DNA of 64,000 bases from assembly GCA_032629725.1 (NCBI GenBank), contig JAFEVB010000022.1:1054001-1118000 (forward strand), written 5' to 3'. The notes under the pieces are model-generated. The model worked only from the letters and a program-made list of their open reading frames with translations. It was not told the DNA's origin and searched no databases. A program made the position numbers and the translations under genes. The DNA comes from Gremmenia infestans (lineage: Eukaryota; Ascomycota; Leotiomycetes; Helotiales; Hamatocanthoscyphaceae). Positions 38,372-50,388 of the stretch are shown piece by piece (the stretch's first letter is position 1; the number at the start of each line of letters is the position of its first letter).

Positions 38372-39781
38372 GTTTTAGCCTTCGAAGTTCTAAGAGTTGA
38401 GTTTAAGGACAAGAGACTTGACAAACAGGATTCGTAAAACGCGAAAGAAATGAAAGGAAATGATGAAGGTCTAGATATACTCATGATTATATAAAGTAAT
38501 GTCAATTCAGGCACAAAAAAAGAAAGCCTCTTGCCGGTATCGTAACCCGTAAGTGTGGGGAAATATAAATTGAATCCCCTTTTTGCACTCAGGCACGTAC
38601 GCTGCCGAAAAACCATTCGGAGGATGCGACTCCGCCAGTATAAAATCCCCCAAACATGCTATGAGTTCCCGGGAAAATATATTATCCGCGAATTGATGAA
38701 ACAGAAATCTCTGAAGCATACGACGGCCCACACATGACGAATCAATCACCTCTAGAACCCCCGCAATTTTCATCTTCCGAACCCTATTAATTGATTGACA
38801 AAAGCTGAGTATCGCATGCCACTAAGCTCGCAAGCCCCAATATACCTTACTTCTCTCTCTTCTCTCCCCCCGAGATAATGAATTAACGGAGGCTCTGGAG
38901 ATGTTGTGGTAACAATGCATGGATTTCAGGTGCATATGCGGACTCCAGGTTCGAGCACCATATTCAGAAAAGGGTGCTGAGTCCTGAGTGCTGAGCAGAG
39001 ATGTAGGGCTTTGAAGGGGAGCTTTGAAGAGGAGGCAAGATTCGAAAGACCGACCGACGATATTTACAAGGGGGTGTCCGGAGTTTCTTGGCTCTGGAGG
39101 TGAATGATGGTAGTGCTTTTCAGCTCTATCAAGAGTCAAGAGCCATAGACTTAAAGATAAAGAAGGGGTTCGATAGGAATAACAATTATAATAGTGTTGG
39201 TTAGGACTTTCCGGCACGCCATCGACTAACATGACCTGAGCTTGAGCAGTGCTGGTCGATTATTCTTGCCGACTTGACTTATGATATGCAAAAGCTCTAT
39301 TCATGCCACGCGCTTGTAATAATAATAGAATCTCAAATTCTCGATGGATTGAAAACCGCCTAGAAGTTGCGATCTATATTTATGCAACGCTTGGACTACC
39401 TAGTATATGTAGGTACAAATGTGTAGTTTTATGCACGATATACTCAGTGAGTTATTGGTTGGTGTTACCTTGGTCTAGGTTAGGTAGCAGTACAGTAAGC
39501 GAAGAGAAAAAGGGGAGAGGTTTCGGCCAGATGCATTTTCATATAAGACGCTAGCGGCTTGTATGTTAATGCTGTCTGAGCAATTACTTCCTGGAATGGG
39601 TCACTGCAGTGCTACGTCAAATGATGGTTGAGTGCTAGGTACATACATGTACAGTACTTAACTGATGAGGGAAGATCGTCTCTGGATATACGGATTCCTA
39701 AGTACCACCCACGCACACGATATCTAGCTTCCACTCAAATACCCAACAAAACACATACATGCTCAATCGACGTATCGAGAG
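38372..39781. other. Intergenic region
   Basis: About 1.4 kb upstream of the GDSL gene and downstream of the iron transporter. Short frames only; no supported gene. Confidence 0.5.
38487..38495 (-). promoter_or_regulatory. TATA-like element of the GDSL esterase gene
   Basis: TTTATATAA on the minus strand, about 115 bases before the ATG at 38371. Motif match only. Confidence 0.35.
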
Positions 39782-41013
39782 CTACCAAACGCCACAACAC
39801 AATGCAACGCATATCCCTTTCTTCCCAAACGCCAGATCCATCATGCAATCATCAATTGTACACTCCTCATATAATATCACACCCCCCCCATCATTGAAAA
39901 GCCTCACTAAACCCATCGCTGCTCCCGCCGCCGCGCTTCCCACAACAACCATCTGCACGCCCCCAAAACACCCCTGCTTAACCGCCCTTCCCCCCTCCCA
40001 TCCAACAACCACACATGTTTTGACATAGCCAAATGCGAATAGCGCGAGCACCATGACGCCGATCGAGATATACAGCCCCTGGAACACCTGGTCGGCGCCC
40101 ACAAAGAAATACGGGGTCATTGGTAACAACCCGCCGAAAAAGTAGGCCCCGGCGATGGTTAGAGCGGATGTCAGGGCCCGTGAGGACGCTGGTTCGGACG
40201 CGCAGTGCTGGAATTGCATTACGAAGTCTACGAGTTTGGGCGAGGAGGTTAGGTGCGAGGTTAGGTTTGTGAGGGTTTCGGCCGGGATATTGTAGGGTTC
40301 AAAGACGGCGGTTAGGTCGGAGACTATGGTTTGTGGGCTTGTGTTGATTAGGGATTCGGTTTCGGCTTTTTGGGCTAAGTAGGAAGCTCTGGTTTATGTT
40401 AGCTGACCGTTTCCCCCCAAGAATAATTCTCTCTTGAGAATATAACAGATGAAAGAAGGGGTGGGGAAACTTACGATTCGCTCTTTGCCCCAAGATACCC
40501 CCCCAGTCCCATCGAGATGGCTCCAGCGATCAGCTCTGCGAATCCACCATATATAACCACTTTCGTATTCCCCAGTGCCGACAGCCCAGCCGTAAGAGCA
40601 AAGGGCACAGTCAAGCCATCTGAAAGTCCGATTGTCGCATCCGAGATAACTCTTGCATCGATACGGAATCCTTTGTTTGCATTCGCTTCCTCGGTCTTGC
40701 TATTGCTACGAGACTGGGCTTCTAGATCCCCAGATTCTGGGTTGGAGGATGGGAGCAGAGGTTCGGAGGAGACGTTGCTCCAGTCTGGTGTTTCGGGGTA
40801 CACGTATCCATGGGTTTTCGGTTTCGTTTGATGATGGCGGGGAATGGGAGTGCGTGTTTGGGAGAAGAAGAGGTTTTTGAGGCCGACGAGGGACATGGCT
40901 CCTAATGACGGAAGGGATGATTGTGAAGGATGTCGACGTCTGCGGATTACTGGTCTTGAGCGTGGAACGTGAGTGCTTTCGTTCTCTAAATGGTTGGGTA
41001 TGTTTTTCGACAT
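39782..41013 (-). CDS. CCC1: CCC1/VIT1-family vacuolar iron/manganese transporter
   Basis: Two exons on the minus strand, 41013-40475 and 40388-39782; 381 residues. The N-terminal 110 residues are basic and low-complexity. The membrane core starts with VISDATIGLSDGLTVPFALTAG, the family's first-helix signature, followed by GGFAELIAGAISMGLGGYLG with the metal-binding Glu. A cytosolic helical segment (LAQKAETESLINT and on) matches the metal-binding domain region, then two more helices (AYFFGGLLPMTPYF, SIGVMVLALFAFGYV). Members move cytosolic iron or manganese into the vacuole. The last 45 residues after GLVRLFNDGG do not resemble the usual short CCC1 end, so the true stop may lie earlier through an unplaced intron. 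Confidence 0.9.
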
Positions 41014-41820
41014 GGCGGATTATAGATAGATAGATATATATATCCATACGAAGTTGCTTCTGGAAGAAAGCCAGAAAATGGTCAGCATGAATTGCAGATC
41101 TCCTGATTTGTTGCATGTGAATAACCATGGGGTTGTCATTGGCTAAGCGGGTGTGACGCAAGGCGTAATGCGCAAGGTTACTGCAGGCTTTAGTCGAATT
41201 TTGGATAATTGCAGCTTCTAGATGAATAACTCGAGCCCTCTGATTGGATGTCCTGCAGGTAGTGCGTCAAGCAGTGAATTTGCCGTGAATCTGTAATGCT
41301 AATACCGTTTGTCTGATTGGACATTGGGGTTATTCACCGACTCGGCCGACCTGTACTTCGTACTCGGTCTTTTCAGTGAGCACGTTTTCTCAAAACCTCA
41401 ATTGATAGTCGTGTTCCCACTCACACGGAGTTATAGTACACAAACTGCGGGTTGCCGAGAGCATAGTGATTTCGGGCGTTCGGAATGCATTCTCTATCTT
41501 TTACTTCTATTCTCAACCTCTCATGCTCTCCTCTGCTGATTCCCGTGGGTGCCGACTTCTTCTCAGTTGAAATTGTAGCCCTCTCTGCACATATGGTTGC
41601 AATCTACTGCTGAATTGCAATCAAGGGACTGGCTTCTCAAATGCGGTGCCCAACGTCCGGAGTAGGACACTTCAGAGTTGTCGGAATATCAGAAAGTGAT
41701 TATATGAACCGTTTTCTATATCTGATACGTGAAACGGCTGATATCGATGTGTCAGCCCGTTGGGACAATGCAGCAGCTAATAGCTGTTGTTTGCCGTATA
41801 CACAAGACTTTGAGCCATCG
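41014..41820. other. Intergenic region
   Basis: About 0.8 kb between CCC1 start and MFS transporter stop; no gene seen. It presumably contains the CCC1 promoter. Confidence 0.45.
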
Positions 41821-43750
41821 TCAGCTCCCATTATCCTGCACTTTCATTCCACCTTCCTCGGTCTTCTCTGTCTCTCTTCTAGATGCTGCCTCTTGCCTCT
41901 TCTCATCCCCACTCCCCTCCACCTTTCCCTCCTCCGCACTCACCTCCTCCAAAGCCTGCTCCATCGCCGGACTCTCCATCTTTCCACCTCCCAAATCCCT
42001 CCTCCTAATACCCCAGCCTCCCCTCCACCCAACCCACCCCTTTTCCCACGGGCCCCTCACAAAACAAAACACCAAACCCGCACCAATAAACCCAATACTA
42101 CACCCGCCACTAGCCTTCCATCCACCCTCCGCATAAAGTCGATTCCCAATCGCAGTGCCTGCAAGCTGGCCGCAGAACACAGACACCATGAAAGCGGTGT
42201 TAACACGATTGCGGGCGCGCGGCTCGATGGAATAGATTGCGGAGCGGTTTGCGATCTGGGAGGTTTGGATACCGATGTCAATTGCGAAGGCTTGCTGGGG
42301 TGGATGTGAGAAGTGGCGCTAAGGGAGAAGTAGAGGGAGAGCGGCTTACGATGACGGGACCAGCTACTGTGAAGGGCCCGGTGAATGTTCCTACAATGAC
42401 GCCTGCTAGGCAGTATATTAGGCCGAGGATGACGGAGAAAAGGGGGACGAAGCGGTCGATTACTGCTTTTGCTGGAGGAAGTGTCAGGAGATAGATATTT
42501 AAAGGTATAGGTTTAAAAAGTGGACAGCGTTCTAATGGAAAAAAGCAGAGCAAAGGAAGCGCTTACAATGGAAAGGCCCAAAACACATGGCTCCAATCCC
42601 TACTAGCGCAAAAAGCCCAATTGAAACCGGCGAGTATCCATAAGGCGGCTCCGAGAGCAAGAATGTAAGCGTAGTCCAAAAGCTCGTAAATATGCTCGAT
42701 GTACAGAACCCCACTATGCAAGCCTGTACCAGCACCGGATGCTTGAACATCATCTTCAGAATCGAGAACAACATGCTGAAGTAGTTCAATCCTCCTGGGT
42801 TTGTAGAGGGGTAGTCGGGCATGAAGAAGAAGAGCAGGACGAGGATTAGGTATTGCATGCCGAAGGAGAACCAGTAGATGCTGCGCCATGATGTATATTG
42901 TGTTAGTATTCCGGACAGGAGACGCGCGATGAGCATCCCGAGGAGAAGGCCAGATACTACGATTGAGAGAGCTGTTGCCCGACGGTGAGCTGGGGCCAGG
43001 TCTCCAACAAGGGGCAGCATGAGTTGCGGTGTTACCGTTGAGGCGGCTGTGATAAAAGACAGGGCTAGGAATATGGGGAAAGACTCTGTGAGGCAGAGGC
43101 CAAGCCACTGTTTATTTTGTTAGTGGATTATAGAAGGGAAGGGGGCTCGCTTACAATGGTTGCTGTGAAGAAGACCAAGATGAGGACGAATGCTCGACGA
43201 CGGAAGATGTCGCCTAGTGGGCAGAGGAATAGCAGACCTGCTGCGTAGCCTGCTTGCATCAACGTTGGAATGAGAGAGGCGCGCTCGTTGGAGATGTTGA
43301 ATTCGTCGGCTAAAATGTTAAGGATTGGGTGGTTGTAGTACAGATTTGCGACGGTAAATGTGCTGGCCTACTAGATCAGTCTTTGGATAAGCCTCGAGAC
43401 AGAGGATTTGGAGTTGATTCTTGAAGCTGCCATGCTTCAAAGTGTGTTAAGTACACTTGTAAAACAATATCCTGAAGACTTACAAATCCAAAAAGCAGAT
43501 TTAACCCCATGCCAAACTTGGGCGGATCTTCTGGATCCCATCTACATCTTTTAGGGGTCCACGTGAGGACTTTCCAACACTTTTTTGAAAACTCATGGTC
43601 TTTAATCCGAGCAAAGTATTCCTTCCCACTACTTGTGGTAGATGTAGACTCTTTGGGGTCTTCTCCCCCCTGCCTCGCTTGTGTAGTGACCCCCACCTCT
43701 GTCGACTGTGAGGCACTTGCGCCAGCATTGGGACGATTCTCAACTGCCAT
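41821..43750 (-). CDS. Major facilitator superfamily transporter
   Basis: Five exons on the minus strand: 43750-43484, 43367-43155, 43107-42567, 42471-42350, 42294-41821; 538 residues with consistent phases. About 90 hydrophilic residues precede the first helix. Hydrophobic helices follow, with PLGDIFRRRAFV as the loop 2-3 signature (G-D-x-x-x-R-R) and LMLPLVGDLAPAHRRATA in the first half; the second half includes VPLFSVILGLIYCLAGV. The C-terminal tail (last 70 residues) is Glu/Lys-rich. It resembles the drug:H+ antiporter-like or bacterial-type permeases of fungi; substrate unknown. The coding strand changes abruptly from C-rich to G-rich near 42180 (see findings). Confidence 0.85.
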
Positions 43751-45362
43751 ATTGACAGACGTTTGGAGATGTCAAGGCACGGAGATACAAGTAGATATAA
43801 AGGTGCGAGAAAAACAACGACAAATATAGAAAACTGTACATTGTAGTTGTGGTGAGAACCATAGTTGGTGGCGGATGAGGTTGAGAACTACCTTGTTGGG
43901 ATAAGTTCTATGGGGCTTGGCAAACATGCTCAAGCTCTAAGTGGCTAACGGCAATAAGCATCCGGTGAAGATGATACTGGATGATGAAGATCGACCAGGA
44001 TTATCTTCACTGTGCATCGCATATGAGAGGTCTTGGCAATCTCTCCCCTTTGCTCAGTTATGGGCCAATTAGATGCAAGCAGGGTTTTGTTTCAGAATGA
44101 AGATGTGTACACAAAGACTGGATTTCATTTGAAATAACGAGTGGAGATGACTAGAGATGTTAGTTAATACGGAGTACAGTAAGTAGTTCACCCGCCATCT
44201 TGGATAGAAAGAGTGAGTCGCTTGAATGGTCTTCCTCGGCATTCGGCAGGATGATTGATTACTCGGCAATAGTGCATTTCCTTCACTCGGAGCGTCAAAC
44301 CGGTCAAACCGGGCTAGATTGCAGACTATTGAACAATGCGTAAGTTATTGCCACAGCTACTACTGTACTACTAAAAAGTCTCCCAAAGACTGCTGTCTAT
44401 TTCTACAGTGAGTACGAGTACGGTAGCTAACAGAGGACTAAATGCATATTTTCTCTGGTAGCGGGCGCGCTTCTCCGCGTTAGTACTTAGTACATGGAAC
44501 CCGATATGAGTGATAACAAATCCATGGGCAATTTTATTTTCGCAGGGCACGGATATTGCAGGCACTCATTTTGCACCTCGAATAAAACAAGGGCGCGCCG
44601 GGTAAGATGCGAGGGTGAAATTAATAAAGTGATGGGAAGGATGTCTCGAATGGAAACAGAAACAGAAACAAAAACAGAAACAGAAGAATAAAAAAAGAGC
44701 AGAGCAGCAGAGAGTGTATGTCTGATTGCGAAGTAGGGAATGACAGAATGCAGTGTCAAGTTCTATTTTGAGGCCATTGATGGGAGCAGAGGCTGGGGAG
44801 GGGAAGGAGCAGGAGCAGGAGCAGCAGTCAGGTACGGAGTTGGTGGAGGGAGGGGAGGTACACTAACAGTAAAGTAAGTGCTACGAGTACAGTACTCGGC
44901 TCGGCCGCTGCTGCTTGGAGGGGAATGGTCGAAAAGCTTGGCATGGATTGAGTGAGTTTGATTGGCCACCAGTGAGTTTAGTAGCAACGGGATGCGTGTC
45001 TCAGTCTCCACCTTCCTTGTTTATCCTGGCAACACTGTGAATTTGTTAAACTGCGCTTGCCAAGAGTAGGAACGCTGGTTGCCGTCGCAGATTCAATCAC
45101 ATCTGGCGATACTTTTGTGCCCAAGCTCAAACCTTCGTTTTTACTTTTACTACATTACCTTGTCCACATCTCCATCTCCATCCCAATCCCCATTCCAATC
45201 CCCATCACATCACATCGCTCTTCTTGAACTTCCAGCTCTCCCTCGTTCCGCGTAGTCAATATCAATTGAGTGTCCTTGTCAATCCCACGTTCGTCAATAA
45301 GTCAATAACTCTCACCAACTCCCTTCCGGACTTCTCACCTTTCACCCATCAACCTCAACAAG
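43751..45362. other. Divergent intergenic region
   Basis: About 1.6 kb between starts of the MFS transporter (-) and the GPI protein (+). Includes an (AAACAG)n run and GGAGCA repeats near 44800-44830; the last 200 bases are pyrimidine-rich, as in fungal promoters. No gene seen. Confidence 0.5.
44653..44685. repeat. (AAACAG)n microsatellite
   Basis: Five to six imperfect AAACAG hexamers. Confidence 0.75.
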
Positions 45363-46099
45363 ATGTTTGCCAAGTCAATCGCCGTTGTCGCGCTCCTCGC
45401 CCGCCTCGCTGTTTCCCAAACCAACACGACTGTCAACATCGGCGCTTTGTCACTCACCATGAAGGGTACGTCTATCGCTCTATCTCGATCTGAGATATGT
45501 GCGCATCTCATATCAACGAAGTTATTGACTAACACTCTGCAGGCCAATGGTGTAGCGCTCAGCAAGCTTCATGCCCCGAGCTCTGCCCTGATTACCTTAA
45601 GAATGACTGCGACTCTGTTTGTCTCCCATTTCCCCCTCCATTTCCTTCTGTCTGAGCCAGGAAATGAGTCAGTTGATTTGGAGCAAATGCTAATAATAAT
45701 CTTTCGCAGAACACTCTCGCCGTCAACTGTACCTGCGCTAACGGCACTGCACCCGGCCTCCAGTACTATATCAACACCATCCCAACCTTCCTATGCGAGG
45801 AGACTCACACCGAGTGCAAGGCTAACAACGCCGGTTCCGCGACTGCTCAAAAGGCATGCGACGATGCTGAGAAGGCAGACTGTGGAACACTCGATCCAGC
45901 CAAATACACCGCCCCAACATCCACCAGCTCTTCTGCCAGCGCATCTGCCACTGTTGCATCCTCTACCTCCGCTGCTGCTAGCGCTGCTGCGACAACGACC
46001 TCCAAGGCTGCCGCTGCTCCCACCATGGGTCTCTCGCGAGAACTCGGTACCGGTATATTCGCTGTCGGTGCCGCCGCAGCTTTCGGTCTCATGATCTAA
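45363..46099 (+). CDS. Cys-rich GPI-anchored surface protein (DUF7707-like)
   Basis: Three exons, 45363-45465, 45543-45616, 45710-46099; 188 residues. A signal peptide (MFAKSIAVVALLARLAVSQ) is followed by a compact domain with regularly spaced cysteines: QWCSAQQASCPELCPDY, NDCDS, VNCTCANG, FLCEETHTECK, KACDD and DCG. That spacing matches small fungal GPI-anchored proteins annotated DUF7707. A Ser/Thr/Ala stalk follows, and the C-terminus ends in a hydrophobic stretch without charged tail (GTGIFAVGAAAAFGLMI), the GPI attachment signal. Probably a cell wall or plasma membrane surface protein; molecular role is unknown. The second exon is only 74 bases and is needed to recover the first cysteines. 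Confidence 0.88.
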
Positions 46100-47050
46100 G
46101 CCCCACCTCCGATTTCGAGCTTCCCGTTTCGCGACGAAAAGTTTCCATCTCGATGAGGTGCGCTTGGCTCTATCGATGATTGTGCATATTATATTTGTGT
46201 TTCAGCGCGTTTCTTTTAGCATTGGTGTTTTGGCTCGTGCATTCGCGCTTCTTCACCACAGCGATCGGGGTTATGGTTTTATGGCGATTGCATGAAGTGG
46301 TTTCTGCGGCGAAAGAATGGTGGATAATAATGAGGGGACGATTGACGATTAAGAATTAAGCATGGAGGGATTTTTATGGTGCCAGACTTTTAGGTTTGGC
46401 CTTGGTGCCGCATAGATGCTTAGATAGTAAATACAAAAGCATAACAGAAGCCGGGGTTCCGTACTGGGTGTGACTTTGAGTGGTGTCCATTGAGACTACG
46501 TCTGTTGCGTATTTCGACTGCCTGGATAAAGTGAGTAATTTTCTACCACTGGGAGATTGCTTTAAGGAATAGAGTGACTAACAAGGAAAGCGCGAGCGCG
46601 GTGGTCAAAGAAACCGGCTCTCCTGATCTGGCTAGAGTTCATGTTCATAGGAGGTAGTCCTTACTTGCTCTACAGTACCACTTTATTATTATTTCACAGT
46701 CGCTCAAACATCTTCTCCTTGGTTCGTTCGCCCTCTGATCGAGGGCACCCTCCAAGACTGGGAGTCTTGTTTTCCACGAGCTTGACGTACCCGCTTGTCT
46801 GTAAGCTCCATCACGACAAGCATGATCACTTTCAATCTTCCTAGATATATGTGTAGGAGGGAGATTTTAGGTCTTCCTTTTGTGGTGAATAGGTCTACCT
46901 GCTTTGATAGGTTTATGATATTTTTGTGAGTACTACTTTTAAATGGGTTCAATATCACTTTAGTAATCTTGATAGTCATGTTTTCAATCACTTGGATTGT
47001 TTTTTGCATTTATTAATTCTCAGACCAGTCTAGGTATTCCTCCGTGCCCG
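46100..47050. other. Intergenic region between convergent genes
   Basis: About 0.95 kb; no gene seen. Confidence 0.5.
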
Positions 47051-48097
47051 TTATCTTGATCGCCCAAAAGAATGCATGACCAAATCAAGCCACAAACCCG
47101 CTGGAGAGCCAATGTTCACAGCGTCCACAGTAATACCATTAGCCCGCTCGTATGGAGACAGAATATCGAAGTTTGCTCGGCAAGAGGGGCAGATATTCAG
47201 GGGATTCCCTGGCACCCACGCTCTCAGCCAGGTCTCAAAACAACAACGTCCAAATATATGTCCACAGGGCAATTTGACAGCATCCTCGCCTGGGGGGTTT
47301 AGCGGTTCTCTACAGATGGGACAATCCTTGTCATCATCAGCCCCGAGAACTGGCATCGGCGTCAAAATGGTTTTCAAACGACAGACGAGTGCCTCAGTTC
47401 CGTTGTGGCCAACTTGCATTTTATCCTTCTCGATTTGAGCAATGTTATGCCTGACGGTCATCGCCTGAATCTGGAAAAATAGCCTGAACTCACCGATTCC
47501 AAGCTCTCGAAATCGTTCTGGAAATCGTTCATCGGGGATGATATCAGTAAGGACATTGTAAAGGAACAGCAGGTCTGGTCCTACGGGAAAGAAACGCTCC
47601 ATAAGATGGCCTGAAAATTCATGCAGGTTGTATGAGTCGTAAACATACTTATTGATCCCATCAACTAATTCGATGTCATCTGTCGCATCGGAGTGTTCTA
47701 CAGTGGTGTTATTTGCCGCCCTGAAGAAAACAAATTACGGCTCCCACCTATGGCTTTTACCCACTTTCTCCATTCCCCCTTTCGCCGTGAGTATTTCCGC
47801 AGCGGTGGGATTTGTCGCATGGAAGAAAGTCACATACCTTTCCCCTGGCCTCGCTGCGATTTTGTCAAACAACTGATCTATCTCCCTTTTCAATTCTATT
47901 CCCGGCCACTCGATGACGATCCTACTGCTAGATTCTGGTCGTAGGTGTGGATGTTGGAGGCATGAGGAGCAGAACCTGTCTTCCTTGTGATCGATGAAGT
48001 TGAACGATCTGCAGTGATCTGGGCATACATACGTTCTGTCGAGCTCGGCGTCGTGGTGCCCACATTCTTCGAATTTGACGTTGTAAGTAAGACACAT
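47051..48097 (-). CDS. RING-finger protein, probable E3 ubiquitin ligase
   Basis: Two exons on the minus strand, 48097-47838 and 47720-47051, with a 117-base intron (donor AAAG|GTATGT); 309 residues. The N-terminus carries a Cys/His-rich patch (FEECGHHDAE, VCPDHC, FCSSCLQH) that may bind zinc. The C-terminal half holds a RING domain: CPIC, KLPCGHIFGRCCFETWL and ICPSCR, a C3HC4-type arrangement. Such proteins usually pass ubiquitin from an E2 to a target. This two-part layout, with an N-terminal Cys/His patch and late RING, occurs in expanded families of helotialean fungi (recalled, not searched). It is divergent from the amidoligase gene, 545 bases away. Confidence 0.8.
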
Positions 48098-48642
48098 TAT
48101 GGTGTGTAGTTGATGTTGATGAACTTTAAAGGAGGTTTACAGTTTTGGACCGTAGATTATATACCAATCTCATGTTTCTGTGTTTGTTCCCACGTATCTG
48201 TTATTCTGTTCTCGTTTCTCTTCTTGGGGGGGGGGTTTTTTCTTTACCAGTTGGAAGACCTATTCATTGTCTATGTTTATGAGGAAAACCAGCTCTTGCA
48301 GCCTTCTTTGTCTATTGTTTTTATGAATAAAGCGTTGCAAGAAAGGCGCGAGAAGTCGTAAGTGACAATAGGCTTTACTTTGTATTGTTTCCTTCACGCC
48401 ATCTTGAATAAAGATGTTAATGGTACAATTCCCCAGTTCTGTTTGTCAGGTAAAGAGATTACCGAAAGCCATCTTTGTCGTATATTTGAACAATGGATTA
48501 TTGTCTGTTCTACAAGTATCGACCACGAAGGAAGTTTTATTGCCAATCTCGATTTCATTCGATCTTCTCCTTGTTTTCAATTTATACCGCAGTGGCTGGC
48601 CAATAATTACAACAACACACTTACAAATCTGTATTTTATGTC
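48098..48642. promoter_or_regulatory. Divergent promoter region of RING and amidoligase genes
   Basis: 545 bases between opposite start codons. Contains a G9 run near 48227-48235. No other signal seen. Confidence 0.5.
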
Positions 48643-50388
48643 ATGTCTCAAGAATCCCAACCATTGACTTTTGGCGTGGAGTTCGAAGTTGCCTTGGCTT
48701 ACGCTGATCCAACAAAAGTCCAATCAGATTATTCAGACACCAGGACAGTCGTGTTTGACACGATCGAGGCTGATTTTTGGGCCCCGTATGAGATAGGAAA
48801 TCCTTTAGTATGCAAAAAAAGTATCTTTGCTGCTACTCGCAATGCGGCATTTAGGCACATTCAAAGTACTATGGAAAGCGCAGGCTATGCCGTACATCGA
48901 GACGGGGGTTTCAATGAATGGTCTCTTACTCTTGATTGCAGCGTTGGCAAACCGTCAGAGCTTCCCCATTATCTTGACTACCTTGATTTGGAGTTTGTAT
49001 CTCCTGCTTACTACTTCGTACCAGATGCTTTGAAGGCTATCGAAGATGTCCTTGCGTTGTTGAAAAGCACGTACCTTATGAACGTGAACGTCACAACCGG
49101 GTTTCATGTACATTGCGGGGATAGTTTAAACGGCTTCCAATTCGACACACTACGGAAACTGACCAGTTTCCTCTTTGCCTTTACCCCACAATTGAACACC
49201 ATTCATCCGTTTAGTCGTCAAGATGTTACGAAGGCGAGTTATGCAAATTCTTTGCGAGAGAATTCTCGCTTTGAAATCAAGAGGAGACCAACCCATAAAA
49301 CTAAGCCAACTCCAATTCAAGCCATCTCAAGATTCATGAACTCTAGGACGTCGATGGAGTTGCTACGTCATGCCGGGAATCCAGACGCCCCGAAAGAAAT
49401 GGCCTATAATCTTGCGTCAATACAAGCCATGACATCCGGTGACCAAGATAAGTACTTCAAGCCGACCATCGAATTCAGACAGCACGAGGGCTGTCTTGAT
49501 GCAGTCGAAGCTATCAACTGGATTAAAACAGTGCTTGGCGTCGTCGATTTCTGTATGAATGCCCCAACTGCTGCGGTAGATCGAATGCTTCAAATCACCA
49601 AGCTCGAGACTTGGGAAAAGCTAGGCGATGGCCATGATGCAGAAAGAGAGGCCCAGTTGGGACCTATCCTAGCAGACAAAGATTTCACAGCCATCCACTC
49701 ACTCCAAGCTCTCAATCTACCAGGCCCTGCCCTACACTACGCTCAGAGAGGGCTCTACAAGCACGAAATGAAACACAGAATCGATAGTACCAGTACCAAC
49801 AGTACCGAGCTTGAAACCTCGAAATGGGATTACGAGAAAAAGCTACCGAGGGATCCTGCAGTGCTGGCACGGCAGGTTAAACTCAGAGACGCGTGGGATG
49901 CTCTCCAAGCTGCTTCCAAAGCGCGAGAGCTCCTCGACCCTCCCGTCCGCGCACGTTGGACATTCGATCCCACAGATTCCCTATGGCCTTCCCACGACAC
50001 GACTCTAGACGACGGTGCCGATACCGACGCCACAACAGACGAAGAATCCAGTAATATGTCGGGCAGCAGTCGCGGTAGTACCGTTTCCCTTTCTACGGAC
50101 AGTTCTGACTCATGGGAACCCATCACAGACCCATCACACCCACTCTACATGAACCAATTTGGAACACCCACGTCTAGCATCTCACGCTTCCACGGCTCTA
50201 CCGGCCGTATATCCAATTCCTTCGCAGCACCGCTATCCCCGTCATCGGGATCTTCAAGCGGCGAGATCGATGCACTGAAGGATGAGACGGCTGATAATGG
50301 GGTGGCAGAGAATGATCGGCAATTGGGGGAGAAACTGGGTGGCTCCGGGGGAGTTGGGGATCCGTTTGAGGGTGAAGGGAGAGGATGA
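48643..50388 (+). CDS. Putative amidoligase (amidoligase_2 family)
   Basis: Intronless, 581 residues, starting at ATG 48643. The N-terminal 340 residues carry the carboxylate-amine ligase signatures of the amidoligase_2 family (PF12224): FGVEFE at 10-15, LEFVSP at 116-121, GFHVHCG at 153-159 and IEFRQHEG at 276-283. These Glu and His residues form the ATP/metal site of the glutamine-synthetase-like fold. Bacterial relatives are predicted to join amino acids or peptides by amide bonds, and some act in peptide or protein tagging. Fungal members are uncharacterised. The C-terminal 150 residues are disordered, rich in Asp, Ser and Thr. Direct neighbours are a RING ligase and a deaminase-MYND gene, so a role in protein modification is a guess. 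Confidence 0.82.
   Translation: MSQESQPLTFGVEFEVALAYADPTKVQSDYSDTRTVVFDTIEADFWAPYEIGNPLVCKKSIFAATRNAAFRHIQSTMESAGYAVHRDGGFNEWSLTLDCSVGKPSELPHYLDYLDLEFVSPAYYFVPDALKAIEDVLALLKSTYLMNVNVTTGFHVHCGDSLNGFQFDTLRKLTSFLFAFTPQLNTIHPFSRQDVTKASYANSLRENSRFEIKRRPTHKTKPTPIQAISRFMNSRTSMELLRHAGNPDAPKEMAYNLASIQAMTSGDQDKYFKPTIEFRQHEGCLDAVEAINWIKTVLGVVDFCMNAPTAAVDRMLQITKLETWEKLGDGHDAEREAQLGPILADKDFTAIHSLQALNLPGPALHYAQRGLYKHEMKHRIDSTSTNSTELETSKWDYEKKLPRDPAVLARQVKLRDAWDALQAASKARELLDPPVRARWTFDPTDSLWPSHDTTLDDGADTDATTDEESSNMSGSSRGSTVSLSTDSSDSWEPITDPSHPLYMNQFGTPTSSISRFHGSTGRISNSFAAPLSPSSGSSSGEIDALKDETADNGVAENDRQLGEKLGGSGGVGDPFEGEGRG

Noticed and set aside
47721..47747. Short 27-base intron in the RING gene using a later donor (CATAG|GTGGGA)
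   Set aside because: Too short for a spliceosomal intron; the donor AAAG|GTATGT at 47837 gives the same frame with a normal 117-base intron.
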